Origin: CAVYWD01 sp963772225
GTDB taxonomy: Bacteria; Myxococcota; Myxococcia; Myxococcales; UBA5297
Direction: 5' to 3'
Length of the DNA stretch: 64,000 bases
Assembly (NCBI GenBank): GCA_963772225.1
Contig: CAVYWD010000002.1
Location: 2,170,001-2,234,000, forward strand
The notes under the pieces were generated by a model, which made no database searches, was not told the DNA's origin, and saw only the letters and a list, made by a program, of their open reading frames with translations. This document shows positions 16,063-25,454 of the stretch, in pieces. Every line of letters starts with the position of its first letter. The first letter of the stretch is position 1. The position numbers and the translations under genes are program-made.

Positions 16063-17636
16063 GAGCCCGCCCCGGCGTCGGCGGCCGGAGGCGGGGCCGA
16101 GGCGGGTCGCGTCCGGGTCGCGGCCCAGTCGCGCAGCCGGCGGAGGTCGTCAGCCAGGGTCGTCGAAAGCGGCACGGTCTCCTTCAGCGCCTGCAGCACG
16201 TGGCGCTGCTCGAGCTCCACGCCCTCGGCGAACGCGTCGTAGAGCCCCGCGACAATCGCCTGCTCGATCTCCGCGCCGCTGAAGCCGTCGCTCGCCCGGG
16301 CGATGGCCTCGAGGTCGAAGCGGGACGGGTCGCGCCGGCGGCGGCGCAGGTGGATCCGGGCGATCTCCCGGCGCTCGTCCGCGGCGGGGAGGTCGACGAA
16401 GAAGATCTCGTCGAAGCGGCCCTTGCGGATGAGCTCCGGCGGCAGCGCCTCGATGCGGTTGGCGGTGGCGACGACGAAGACCGGCGCGGTCTTTTCCTGG
16501 AGCCACGTGAGCATCGCGCCGAAGACCCGCGCGGTGACCCCGCCATCGGTGAAGCCCGAGGAGCCGGCGCCCGACAGGCCCTTCTCGATCTCGTCGAGCC
16601 ACAGGACCACCGGCGCCACGCTCTCGGCGACGCGGATGGCCTTGCGCAAGTTCTCCTCCGAGGAGCCGATGAGCCCGCTGAAGATGCGCCCCATGTCCAG
16701 GCGCAGCAGCGGCAGGCGCCACTCGGCGGCGATGGCCTTGGCGGTCAAGCTCTTGCCGCAGCCCTGCACGCCGAGGAGGAGCACGCCCTTGGGCTCGGGC
16801 AGGCCGAAGCGCCGCGCCGTTTCGCCGAAGGCCGCCGAGCGTCGCGCGAGCCAGGTCTTCAGGCTGCCGAGCCCGCCGATCTGTCCCAGGTCGTCCTGCG
16901 GCGCGAAGTACTCCAGGAGCCCGCTCTTGCGGATGACCTGCCGCTTCTCCTCGAGGACGAGCTGCGCGTCGGCGGCGTCGAGCCGGCCGTCTTTGGCGAT
17001 GGCCTTGGCGAAGGCGTTCTCGGCCTCGCTCAGGGTGAGGCCCAGCGCGGCCTTCACCAGCTGCTCGGCTTGCTCCTTCTTCAAGTCCACCGTGGCCTTG
17101 TTGCCCGCGCGCACCACCGTGACGATGTCGCGCAAGAGCAGCGCGAGGTCGCGGAAGGTCGGCAACGGAACGTCCAGGACCGTCACCTCCTTCTCCAGCT
17201 CGAGCGGCAGGGCGAGCGTGGGCGACACGAGGAGGAGCGTCGTGAACGTGCTCTTCAGCTCGTGGGCGAGCTCGCGAAGGGCGCGCACCACCAGCGGCTC
17301 CGAGAGGTACGGGTGGAAGTCCTTGAGCACCACCAGGGCCGGCTCGGCGATCTTCTCGATGGCGGCCAAGGCCTCCGGCGGCTCGCGCGTGCCCTCGAGA
17401 GCGGCCATCGCCGCGCGGGCGCCACCCGCCTTGCGCAGCCCGCGCGTCACCGACCAGGTGTAGAGACCCTTGCCGTGCGCCGTGGCCAGGTCCTGCAGGA
17501 CCGCGTCGAGCCGCTGCTCCTCGAAGGTGACGAGCCAGATGAGCGGGTAGCGCGCCCGGATGAGCACGTCGAGCTCGCGGACGTACGCCGGGGCGCTGTG
17601 CGGGGACTGCGGCGAGGTGGGGCTCTGGTCGGCCAT
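16059..17636 (-). CDS. AAA-family ATPase (Ycf46/ARC-like)
   Basis: 525 residues. The N-terminal half (to about 250) contains a degenerate P-loop-like domain seen in Ycf46-type proteins (ARYPLIWLVTFEEQR). The C-terminal half is a complete AAA module: Walker A GVQGCGKS, Walker B VVLWLDEIEKG, sensor/second-region-of-homology VATANRIEALPPELIRKGRFDE with the arginine finger, and an AAA lid. ATG 17636 was chosen over longer frames because it lies 85 bp from the divergent expansin gene and begins the conserved sequence. It heads the operon with the zinc-ribbon membrane protein and, originally, the metallophosphoesterase. The substrate is unknown; remodelling at the membrane is a guess from the context. 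Confidence 0.85.
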   Translation of the reverse strand: MADQSPTSPQSPHSAPAYVRELDVLIRARYPLIWLVTFEEQRLDAVLQDLATAHGKGLYTWSVTRGLRKAGGARAAMAALEGTREPPEALAAIEKIAEPALVVLKDFHPYLSEPLVVRALRELAHELKSTFTTLLLVSPTLALPLELEKEVTVLDVPLPTFRDLALLLRDIVTVVRAGNKATVDLKKEQAEQLVKAALGLTLSEAENAFAKAIAKDGRLDAADAQLVLEEKRQVIRKSGLLEYFAPQDDLGQIGGLGSLKTWLARRSAAFGETARRFGLPEPKGVLLLGVQGCGKSLTAKAIAAEWRLPLLRLDMGRIFSGLIGSSEENLRKAIRVAESVAPVVLWLDEIEKGLSGAGSSGFTDGGVTARVFGAMLTWLQEKTAPVFVVATANRIEALPPELIRKGRFDEIFFVDLPAADERREIARIHLRRRRRDPSRFDLEAIARASDGFSGAEIEQAIVAGLYDAFAEGVELEQRHVLQALKETVPLSTTLADDLRRLRDWAATRTRPASAPPPAADAGAGS

Positions 17637-17720
17637 GGCAAGGGGCCGCGCTGTCTCGCCTTGGCGGCGGGCTCTCGCGTCCTCGCTCAAGGAGGATACA
17701 CGACGTGCGATCATGGCCGC

Positions 17721-18380
17721 ATGCGCCGCGCCCCAATCGTCCTCTTCGCCCTCGGCGCGCTCTCCTGCGGCAGAGGCGGCCCCGCCTTCGGCGAGGTGCA
17801 GCGCGGGCAGGGCACCTACTACGACTCCGCGAACGGCGACGGCGCTTGCATGTTCGGCCCCTCTCCCGGCGACCTCGATGTCGCGGCGCTGAACGACCCG
17901 CAGTGGGACGGCAGCGCGGTCTGCGGCGCCTGCGCGAAGGCGACCGGCCCCAACGGCAGCGTTACCGTGCGCATCGTCGACCGCTGCCCCGAGTGCAAGT
18001 CGGGCGACCTGGACTTCTCGCCGCAGGCGTTCGCGAAGCTGGCCGACCTCTCTCAAGGCCGAGTGGCCATCACCTGGCAGCTCGTGCCCTGCGACGTCTC
18101 CGGCGACGTGCGCTACCACGTGAAGGACGGCTCGTCGCAGTGGTGGACCGCGCTCCAGGTGCAGAACCACCGCCTGCCGATCCGCTCGCTCGCGTATCGG
18201 AGCGGCAGCGACTGGGTGGACGTCCCTCGCTCGGATTACAACTATTTCGTCGCCGAGAAAGGCATGGGGCCAGGCGCCATCCACGTGCGCATCACGGCCT
18301 GGGACGGCCAGTCGCTCGAGGACGAGCTGCCGGGGCCCGACGCGGGCGCGACCTTCGACGGGGCGGGGCAATTTCGCTGA
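17721..18380 (+). CDS. Bacterial expansin-like lipoprotein (EXLX1 type)
   Basis: 219 residues with a lipobox (GALSC, Cys16). Domain 1 is the six-stranded double-psi barrel: GTYYDSANGDGACMFG, then CGACAKA and VDRCPECKSGDLDFS, with the conserved Asp of the expansin surface. Domain 2 (about 125-215) is the CBM63-like cellulose-binding face, with an adjacent Trp pair (SSQWW) and the YNYF strand. Expansins loosen cellulose and hemicellulose networks without hydrolysis. Lipid anchoring would keep it on the cell, unlike the secreted plant-pathogen forms. It is divergent from the AAA operon over 85 bp. Confidence 0.88.
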   Translation: MRRAPIVLFALGALSCGRGGPAFGEVQRGQGTYYDSANGDGACMFGPSPGDLDVAALNDPQWDGSAVCGACAKATGPNGSVTVRIVDRCPECKSGDLDFSPQAFAKLADLSQGRVAITWQLVPCDVSGDVRYHVKDGSSQWWTALQVQNHRLPIRSLAYRSGSDWVDVPRSDYNYFVAEKGMGPGAIHVRITAWDGQSLEDELPGPDAGATFDGAGQFR

Positions 18381-18412
18381 GCGGGTCCAGCCCCTTCGCT
18401 CGGCTCATCGGC

Positions 18413-19795
18413 TCAGAAGACCCCTGGCATGTCGACCTGCGCCGGCGTCGGCCGGAGAGGCCGCGGGTAGTCGACGGCCGCAGGGACCGACTCGGCGCGC
18501 TTCAGGCTCGAAATGGCGGAGCTCGACGTCGCCGACCGGCAGCTCCCGTTTTCGGCGAAGTAGAGGGCCGCGCTCGTCGACGCCTCGTCGGCGCTGTCCT
18601 GCGCGTGGCTGAGGTCGTCGGCCGCCGCGCAGAGCGGCCCGTGCGAGCTGTCGTCGGGGAGGCCGCTGAAATAGCCCGCATTGCCTTCGCTGTTGGCAAG
18701 CGCGAAGGAGATGAGGAACAGCTCTCGGTCCACGTTGGAAAGGGTGAAGATCTGCTGGCCCACCGGCTTTCCATAGGACGAGTCGCCGACGAAAGCGATT
18801 TTCAAATACGGATCCAGAGCATTGGGCACGAGCTCGGAGGCCGACGCCGAGGCCTTGGTCATGATGAACGCGACTCGCTGAAAGGCGCTCGCATCGGCCT
18901 CGGAATTGAAGGTCAGCGTCTGGTCGCTGGAGGAGTGCTGGGAGTTGAACTGCTCCTGGCACATCGTCTTCCCCGACAGCCCGCCGGCGAGGAGCGAAGC
19001 CAGGGTCTGCGCGGTGCTGACATAGCCGCCACCGTTGTAGCGAAGGTCGACGACCACGTTCTGGACGCCCTTGTCCTTGAAGTCGGCGAAGGCCGCCCGG
19101 AGCAGATTGTCGGCGGGCGCGATGAAGGTCCGCAGGCAGACGTAGCCCGTGGTCCCAGAGACCCAATGCGAAGGGACCGGATCGACGTCGTACGTCCCCG
19201 GCGCCATGGTGCGCGTCACCGGCGAGGAGGCGCCGACGGGCACCACCGAGAACACCCGCTGCACCCCGGCGCTGGAGGATTGGATCAGCGCGGCGAGCGA
19301 GCCGTCGTCGTTCGACACGTTGGCCACCGGCGTCAGGTTTGCCGCGTCCGGGCCGATGGAGAGGATCTCGTCTCCGCGCGAAAAGCCGGCCGAGGCCGCC
19401 GCCGAGTTGGCGAAGACCTGCGAGACGAAGAGCCGCTGCGAAGGCAGGCTGCCCTGAATCTGCATTCCGAAGCCGTAGCCCGCGGTCTGCCCTTGCTGGA
19501 AGTAGCTCTGGTAATCCTCCGTCGTCAGCAAGTAGCTCCAATACCGGTCCTTTCCTTGGGCGCGGGCCTTCGAGGTCAGCGCGTCGAGGAGCTCGTCGGC
19601 GGTCGCGTACTTCTTCGGGTCGGCCAGCGGGTCGTCCGAAGCCGGCAGCAGGTCTTGGAAGAGGTACCAATCGCGAGCCGTCGCGAGGACGTCCTGCTTG
19701 CGCTGGTCCTCGAGGCTCGCGGAGCTTCCGCAGCTGGCGAGCGCGACCGCGGCGGCTCCTGCGAGGCAGAGACGGAATTGCACGAAGGACCTCAC
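18413..19795 (-). CDS. S41 family C-terminal processing-type serine protease, lipoprotein
   Basis: About 460 residues from GTG 19795, chosen because it gives a clean lipoprotein signal (CLAGAAAVALASC, Cys22). An N-terminal helical region is followed by a PDZ domain (GYGFGMQI to RGDEILSIG) and then the S41 catalytic domain. VVDLRYNGGG is the conserved strand. MTKASASASELVPNAL holds the catalytic Ser and SSYGKPVGQ the catalytic Lys. The likely location is the periplasmic face of a membrane. It is convergent with the expansin gene. Substrate unknown. Confidence 0.88.
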   Translation of the reverse strand: MRSFVQFRLCLAGAAAVALASCGSSASLEDQRKQDVLATARDWYLFQDLLPASDDPLADPKKYATADELLDALTSKARAQGKDRYWSYLLTTEDYQSYFQQGQTAGYGFGMQIQGSLPSQRLFVSQVFANSAAASAGFSRGDEILSIGPDAANLTPVANVSNDDGSLAALIQSSSAGVQRVFSVVPVGASSPVTRTMAPGTYDVDPVPSHWVSGTTGYVCLRTFIAPADNLLRAAFADFKDKGVQNVVVDLRYNGGGYVSTAQTLASLLAGGLSGKTMCQEQFNSQHSSSDQTLTFNSEADASAFQRVAFIMTKASASASELVPNALDPYLKIAFVGDSSYGKPVGQQIFTLSNVDRELFLISFALANSEGNAGYFSGLPDDSSHGPLCAAADDLSHAQDSADEASTSAALYFAENGSCRSATSSSAISSLKRAESVPAAVDYPRPLRPTPAQVDMPGVF

Positions 19796-19960
19796 TGTCG
19801 GTTTTGAGATGAAACCGACGAGGAGGCTAGCACGGGCCGGCACGCCTGAAAGAGGTGAGGCCCAGGCGGGGGCGCTCTCGGCGATCGAGGTGCCCCTTGC
19901 GCGCGGGCCGCCGCTTCGCCTATCGAAAAGCTCTCGCCCACGCCTCCCTGTGAGGACCTC

Positions 19961-20839
19961 ATGCCCACCGACGTCCGATTTCCGGCCCGCGACGGGCGAG
20001 CCCTCGCCGGGACGCTGTTTTCGGCGCCCTCGCCGGCAGGCACCGTGGTGCTGGCCTCGGCGCTGGGGGTGCCGCGCTCGTTCTATGCGGGCCTCGCGGG
20101 CACCCTGGCCGAGCGCGGCCTCACGGCGCTGACCTTCGACTACCGCGGCATCGGCGAGTCTCGCGACGGCTCGCTGCGCGGCTTTCACGCCCACCTCCAC
20201 GAGTGGGGAGAGCTCGACCTGGCCGGGGCCTTCGACTGGATGCGCGGCCGGCACCCGGACCTCCCGCTGCAGCTTTTGGCCCACAGCGTGGGCGGCCAGC
20301 TCTTCGGGTTACTCGAGGACGCGCCGGTCTCGGGCGCCATCTTCGTCGGCTCGCAGAGCGGGAGCTGGAAGATGTGGCGCGGCCTGGAGCGGCTGGGGAT
20401 GTTTGGCATGTGGCACCTCGCCATGCCCCTGTGCGCCTTCGCGCTCGGCTACATCCCCATGAAGGCGCTCGGCCAAGGCGAGGATCTGCCGGCCGGCGTT
20501 GGCTCGGAATGGGCCCTTTGGGGCCGCGAGGACGACTACATCTGGAGCTACGCCCGGCCTCGCGGCGGGCTGGGCTTCACGCGCTGGTCGGGCCCGCTTC
20601 GGTCGTACGCCGTGTCCGATGACCGATACGCGCCTCGCGCCGGCGTCGACGCCCTGGTGGCCATGTACACCCGCGCGCGGTCCGAGGTCCGCGTCCTCGA
20701 GCCCGCGGCTCTGGGTGTCCCGCGCATCGGCCACTTCGGCCTCTTCAAGCCCGCCTTTCGAGAGACGTTCTGGAGCGAGCTCGCCGAGGGGCTCTTAAGA
20801 GCGACTCGCCCATCCGCGCCGCTCGCGCCCGATGACTGA
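19961..20839 (+). CDS. Alpha/beta hydrolase (uncharacterised, UCP037442-like)
   Basis: 292 residues. It has the alpha/beta-hydrolase order: the oxyanion strand region (ALGVPRSFYAGLA), FDYRGIGES, the nucleophile elbow HSVGGQ, and a late His in IGHFGLF; the acid residue is probably in VSDDRYAP. The region between (FGMWHLAMPLCAFALGYIP) is a hydrophobic cap. The overall pattern resembles predicted esterase-type 'hydrolases' of unknown substrate. It has no signal peptide, so it is cytoplasmic. It is divergent from the S41 protease over 165 bp. Confidence 0.82.
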   Translation: MPTDVRFPARDGRALAGTLFSAPSPAGTVVLASALGVPRSFYAGLAGTLAERGLTALTFDYRGIGESRDGSLRGFHAHLHEWGELDLAGAFDWMRGRHPDLPLQLLAHSVGGQLFGLLEDAPVSGAIFVGSQSGSWKMWRGLERLGMFGMWHLAMPLCAFALGYIPMKALGQGEDLPAGVGSEWALWGREDDYIWSYARPRGGLGFTRWSGPLRSYAVSDDRYAPRAGVDALVAMYTRARSEVRVLEPAALGVPRIGHFGLFKPAFRETFWSELAEGLLRATRPSAPLAPDD

Positions 20840-21092
20840 GGCGAGGGCTCGCCGAATCGAGCTCCCGCTCCACGAAGTCAATCGCCGTCGAGCCGCGCCT
20901 AATTTGGGCCTGCGATTTCCCCGCTCATCGCCCGCGATCGAGGGCCCGTGGCGACGCCGCCCGAACCGAGTCCCGGCGCGACGATGGCGAGGCGACGGCG
21001 GCCCGAGTCCGCGCCGCAAAGAGCTCTTGCGCTGATATCCTCGGCCGCCTCAGCTCACCCAGGCCGGCCTCGAAGGGGACCCGACGACCTTC

Positions 21093-23849
21093 ATGTTCGC
21101 CCTCATCCTCGCCGCGGCGATCCAGACGGCCGCGCCGGCGGCCTCGCTCGCCGCCGAAGACGCGACTCAGGGCGAGGCTCAGCCCTCCAGCGCGGACGAA
21201 GCCCGCTCCGCCCAGGCCGACGCAGGCACCGAGGCCCCGCTCGACGGCGGAGCCGAGAGCGCCTCGGCCATCGAGCCGCCCGAGCTCGCCGAGGACTCGC
21301 CCGCACTCTTTCCCGCCGCCCTTCGAGAGAAAGGGGAATCGGGCGAGGTCGAGCTCCAGCTCCTGGTCGACGAGTCCGGCAAGGTGGCCGAGACGTCGGT
21401 CGCGCAGGGCGGCAATCCGCTCTTCGAGCAGGCCGCCCTCGAGGCTTCGCAGCGGCTCGTCTTCAGGCCGGCGCGCATGAACGGGAAGCCCGTCGCCGTG
21501 CGGCTGTCGTTCCGCTACCGATTCGAGGCGCCGCCGCCCGCGCCCGCGGCGCCCGCGCGCGGCACCCTGCGCGGGCTCGTGCGCCAGAAGGGCCTGCGCT
21601 CGCCGCTGGCCGGCGCTTCGGTCGACTGCTTCGGGGCGGCGGCCGCGACCGGGCCCGACGGGCGCTTCGAGCTCTCGCTCACGGCCGGGCTGAACCCGTG
21701 CCGCGTCACCGCTCCCGGCCACCGGCCCGCGACGTTCCTGGAGCTGCTGAAGCCGGGCGACGCGCTGGACGTCGTCTACGGCCTCGAGCCCGAGCGCATC
21801 AACCCTTACGAGACCATCGTCCGCGGCGAGCGCGAGCGGACCGAGCTCTCGCGCGTCACCCTGCGCGACCAGGAGCTGCGCGAGGTGCCCGGCACCATGG
21901 GCGACCCGTTCCGCGTGGTGATGCTCCTGCCCGGAGTCTCCGGAATCGTCTCGGGCCTCGCGTACCCTGTGGTGCGCGGGACGTCCCCCGCGTCGACGGG
22001 CTACTTCCTCGACGGCGTTCGGGTCCCGCTCCTGTTCCACCTGGCGCTCGGGCCGGCGGTGGTGCACCCCGACTTCCTCGACTCGGTCGACTTCTATCCG
22101 GGCGCGCCGCCCCCCGAGTACGGGCGCCTGCTGGGCGGCGCCATCGACGGGAAGATCCGCAAGCCCCGCGACGACCGCTGGCACGGCTCGGTCTACGCCG
22201 ACCTCATCAACGCCGGCGGGCTCATCGAATACCCGGTGGCGAAGACCGGCACCGACTTCACCGTCGCCGGGCGCGTCAGCTACACCCCGTGGCTCACGGC
22301 GCTGCTCGCGAGCTCGGTCATCAAGGCGAGCTCGAGCGGCAAGACCCCCTCGGTGGTGCTCGACTTCTGGGACTACCAGGCGCGGGTCGAGCAGGCACTC
22401 TGGGGCGGTCGCCTGCGCCTCTTCGCGTTCGGCAGCAGTGACAAGGTGGGCACCGAGTCCGACGACCCCACCGTCGCCTCAGCCACCGAGTCCATCCTTT
22501 TCCACCGCGTCGACCTGCGCTATCGCAGGAGCCTTTGGGGCGGCGACCTGGAGGTGGGCGGCACCTTCGGCTTCGACCGCATCGGCACGGACGCGAATCA
22601 GCTCGTGAACCAAGCCAGCGCGGCCACTCAGCTGGAGCGCTGGGTCTTCCTCGTCGACGAGACGACCTGGCGCGGCCGGGCCCGCTGGGAGAGGCCGCTC
22701 GCCGAGCGGCTCACGCTCTCGGCCGGCGGCGACGTGGAGCGCCAGGGGAACTCGCTCACGTTCACCGCGCAGGTGAACGGGCAGCCGGTAGACCAGACGC
22801 TGCCCATCGCCGTCGGCACCTTCTTCGGCCTCTGGAGCCAGCTCACCTGGGAGAGCCAGGACCGCCGCTGGCGCGTGACCCCGGGCCTGAGGCTCGACGC
22901 CTTTCACAAGGTCCCCAGCCTGACGCTCCTCAGCGCCGACCCGAGGATCACCGCGCGCCGCATCCTCGACGAGCACTGGACGCTGAAGGCCGGCGCCGGC
23001 CTCTTTCACCAGCAGCCCACCGCGCTCATCCAGCTGCCGGTGGTCGACGTCGGCGGGCTCGCCTACGGCTTGCAGGAGGGGGCGCAGCTCGACGTGGGCG
23101 TCGAATGGAAGGGCGCGAGCGGCCTGCAGGTGAACGCCGACGTCTACTACAACCCGCTCTTGCGCACGGTCGAGCTCGACCCCTTCGGCGGCACGACCAC
23201 GCCGTCCGCCCCGAAACCGACGCCCGCGGTCCTTCGCGCCATCGAAGGGGTCGACACCCCGCTCCCGGCCGTCTCCGCCTCGAGCGGGTACGCGACCGGG
23301 CTCGAGCTGATGGTGCGCCACCCGCTGGGAGGCCACTGGTTCGGCTGGGTCTCGTACACACTCCAGCGCAGCGTGCGCAAGACGACGTTCGACCGCCTGA
23401 ACGCCGCCGGCGAGCCGGTCGGGACGGCCACCGCTCTCTTGCCGTACACCTACGACCAGACGCACGTCTTCAACGCCGTGGTGAGCTACAAGCTCGCGAA
23501 CAACTGGACGGTGGGCGCCGTGCTGCACATCAACTCCGGGCGGCCCGAGGCGGGCAACCTCACCTCGACGACGATGCGCGAAGGCGTCGACGCGTCGGGC
23601 AACCCGGCCTGGGTCGCCGTCTCTCGCGATCAGGTCGACCGGCTCCCGCCGTTCTGGCGGGTGGACCTGCGCGTCTCCAAGACGTGGTCGAGCGACCTCT
23701 ACAACCTGGAGCTCTACCTGGACGTGCTCAACGCCTCGCTCAGGACCGAGGTCTACGGCTTCAACTACATGCCCTCGAACCCGCTCCAGAAGGTGGCTCA
23801 AGGCGCGCCCATCGTGCTCCCGGTCCTGGGCCTGAAGGGGACCTACTGA
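21093..23849 (+). CDS. TonB-dependent outer-membrane receptor with an N-terminal TonB-C-like domain
   Basis: 918 residues. A signal peptide (ALILAAAIQTAAPAASLAA) is followed by a TonB C-terminal-like domain (about 70-150: EVELQLLVDESGKV and FEQAALEASQRLVFRPA). Next come a carboxypeptidase-regulatory-like repeat (GLRSPLAGASVDCFG), the plug (ELREVPGTMGDPFRVVMLLPGV) and a C-terminal beta-barrel. TonB-C domains normally sit on the periplasmic TonB protein, so this is a fused architecture, but one that recurs in Myxococcota. The ligand is unknown. The glycosyltransferase gene starts one base after its stop. Confidence 0.88.
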   Translation: MFALILAAAIQTAAPAASLAAEDATQGEAQPSSADEARSAQADAGTEAPLDGGAESASAIEPPELAEDSPALFPAALREKGESGEVELQLLVDESGKVAETSVAQGGNPLFEQAALEASQRLVFRPARMNGKPVAVRLSFRYRFEAPPPAPAAPARGTLRGLVRQKGLRSPLAGASVDCFGAAAATGPDGRFELSLTAGLNPCRVTAPGHRPATFLELLKPGDALDVVYGLEPERINPYETIVRGERERTELSRVTLRDQELREVPGTMGDPFRVVMLLPGVSGIVSGLAYPVVRGTSPASTGYFLDGVRVPLLFHLALGPAVVHPDFLDSVDFYPGAPPPEYGRLLGGAIDGKIRKPRDDRWHGSVYADLINAGGLIEYPVAKTGTDFTVAGRVSYTPWLTALLASSVIKASSSGKTPSVVLDFWDYQARVEQALWGGRLRLFAFGSSDKVGTESDDPTVASATESILFHRVDLRYRRSLWGGDLEVGGTFGFDRIGTDANQLVNQASAATQLERWVFLVDETTWRGRARWERPLAERLTLSAGGDVERQGNSLTFTAQVNGQPVDQTLPIAVGTFFGLWSQLTWESQDRRWRVTPGLRLDAFHKVPSLTLLSADPRITARRILDEHWTLKAGAGLFHQQPTALIQLPVVDVGGLAYGLQEGAQLDVGVEWKGASGLQVNADVYYNPLLRTVELDPFGGTTTPSAPKPTPAVLRAIEGVDTPLPAVSASSGYATGLELMVRHPLGGHWFGWVSYTLQRSVRKTTFDRLNAAGEPVGTATALLPYTYDQTHVFNAVVSYKLANNWTVGAVLHINSGRPEAGNLTSTTMREGVDASGNPAWVAVSRDQVDRLPPFWRVDLRVSKTWSSDLYNLELYLDVLNASLRTEVYGFNYMPSNPLQKVAQGAPIVLPVLGLKGTY

Positions 23850-23850
23850 C

Positions 23851-25347
23851 ATGGTTGCGAGCGAAGCACAGGCCCCGGCGCATCGCCGGCTGAAGGCGAC
23901 AGGCGTCGCGGTGGCGACCCTTTCGTTGGCCCGGCTGCTCTTCGGGCTCCGCTTCGAGCTGGTGCCGCAGGAGGCCTATTACTTCTTCTGGTCCGAGCAC
24001 CCGGCGCTCTCGTACTTCGACCATCCGCCGGCCGTCGCCTACGCGCTCTGGCTCTCGTCGGCGGTCTTCGGCAGGACCGCTTTCGCCGTCCGCTTCGCCG
24101 CCTTCGCGCTCACTCTGGGGACGCTCGCCGCCTTCTTGGCGCTCTCGCGCCGGTTTCTCCCCAGCGCCAAGCGGAGCGCCGCGCTCCTGCTCTTCGCGAC
24201 CACGCCCATGGTCACGTTGCTCACGCTCATCTCCACACCGGACGTCCCGCTCGTCTTCTTCTGGGCCCTGGCCCTCGTCTTCCTGCACGACGCCCTCTTC
24301 GCCGGCCGGCGCTGGGCGTGGCTCGCGGGCGGCCTCTGCATGGGGCTCGCGTTCGACTCCAAGTACACCGCGGCCTTCCTGCAGGTGGGCTTGGGCGTGT
24401 TCCTGCTCGCCTCGCCGCGCCACCGGCCGCTCTTGAAGACGCGCTGGCCGTACCTCTCCATTTTGGTCGCGCACGTGGCGGCGCTGCCGGTCTACATCTG
24501 GAATTGGCAGCACCAGTTCCTGTCGTTTCTCTTCCAGACCAAAGAGCGGGCCATCGCGACGCCCCCGGGGCTGACCTGGCGCTTCTTCTTCGGCCTGCTC
24601 GGGACGCAGGCGGCGGTGCTCCTGCCGCCGCTGCTCCTCGCCATGGCCTGGTTCATCGCCCGGCGCGGCCCCGGCCTCGCTTTGCGCAAGCGCCCGAGCC
24701 GCGAGAAGCCGCTCTTCCTGATGTGCTTCCTGGCGCCCTGGGCGGTGCCGATCGCCGCGCTCTCGCTCATCGCCCAGGTCAAGCCCAACTGGCTCTACTC
24801 GGCGTACCTGTCCGGCGTCCTGCTGGTCTCGGCGCTCGCGTCGCGCCGGCTGTTGCACCTGAACGTCGCGCTATCGGTGGTCCTGCACATCGTCATGGCG
24901 GTGGAGGTGCTCTTCTACCCGGTGCCGCTCCAGACTGATGACACCTGGTTCGGCTGGAAGGCGCTCGCGCGCGAGGTCGCCGCGCGGCACGCGGCCGACC
25001 CGAAGCCGTTCATCTTCGCCGCCGACTCGTACAAGACCACCGCCGAGCTCTCGTTCTACCTGCCCGAGGTCGCGGTCTGGGGCGAGAACGTGCTCGGCAT
25101 CCCGGCGCTCGAGTTCGACTTCATCCCGGGCCCGCCCGACCCTCTCATCGGCCAGGACGCCCTCTTCCTGGACTCCGCCCCGCATGACTTCACTCCGGAC
25201 CCGGCGCCGCGGGCGTTGGAGTATTTGCTCCCGCACTTCGAGTCCTGCGCCCAGGAGGACCCCATCCTCATCCGTCGCCGAGAAGCGATCGTGCGCAAGT
25301 TCTTCGTGTTCCGCTGCCGGCACTTCCTGGGGCCCTACGTCCCGTGA
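23851..25347 (+). CDS. ArnT/PMT-like membrane glycosyltransferase (GT-C fold)
   Basis: 498 residues with about 10-12 membrane segments. The N-terminus has EAYYFFWSEHPALSYFDHPP, which matches the catalytic first-loop acidic motif and the DHPP motif of dolichyl-phosphate-mannose/ArnT-type transferases that move a sugar from a polyprenyl phosphate carrier. A short soluble C-terminal domain follows residue 360. ATG 23851 lies one base after the receptor gene stop, so the two form an operon. Lipid- or protein-linked glycan transfer at the cell surface is inferred; the acceptor is unknown. Confidence 0.82.
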   Translation: MVASEAQAPAHRRLKATGVAVATLSLARLLFGLRFELVPQEAYYFFWSEHPALSYFDHPPAVAYALWLSSAVFGRTAFAVRFAAFALTLGTLAAFLALSRRFLPSAKRSAALLLFATTPMVTLLTLISTPDVPLVFFWALALVFLHDALFAGRRWAWLAGGLCMGLAFDSKYTAAFLQVGLGVFLLASPRHRPLLKTRWPYLSILVAHVAALPVYIWNWQHQFLSFLFQTKERAIATPPGLTWRFFFGLLGTQAAVLLPPLLLAMAWFIARRGPGLALRKRPSREKPLFLMCFLAPWAVPIAALSLIAQVKPNWLYSAYLSGVLLVSALASRRLLHLNVALSVVLHIVMAVEVLFYPVPLQTDDTWFGWKALAREVAARHAADPKPFIFAADSYKTTAELSFYLPEVAVWGENVLGIPALEFDFIPGPPDPLIGQDALFLDSAPHDFTPDPAPRALEYLLPHFESCAQEDPILIRRREAIVRKFFVFRCRHFLGPYVP

Positions 25348-25454
25348 ACCTTCTCGGCGCCGGCGCGCTTTGCCCGGAGTTGACCCAGCCGTCACCGAAT
25401 CGCCACCGGCCCCCTCTATTGCAGCGAGCGTTGGGGGTGTATCCAAGGAACGAC

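Noticed and set aside
15750..18380. 876-codon open frame ending in the expansin
   Set aside because: Only the last 219 codons from ATG 17721 are real; the rest is antisense to the AAA ATPase.
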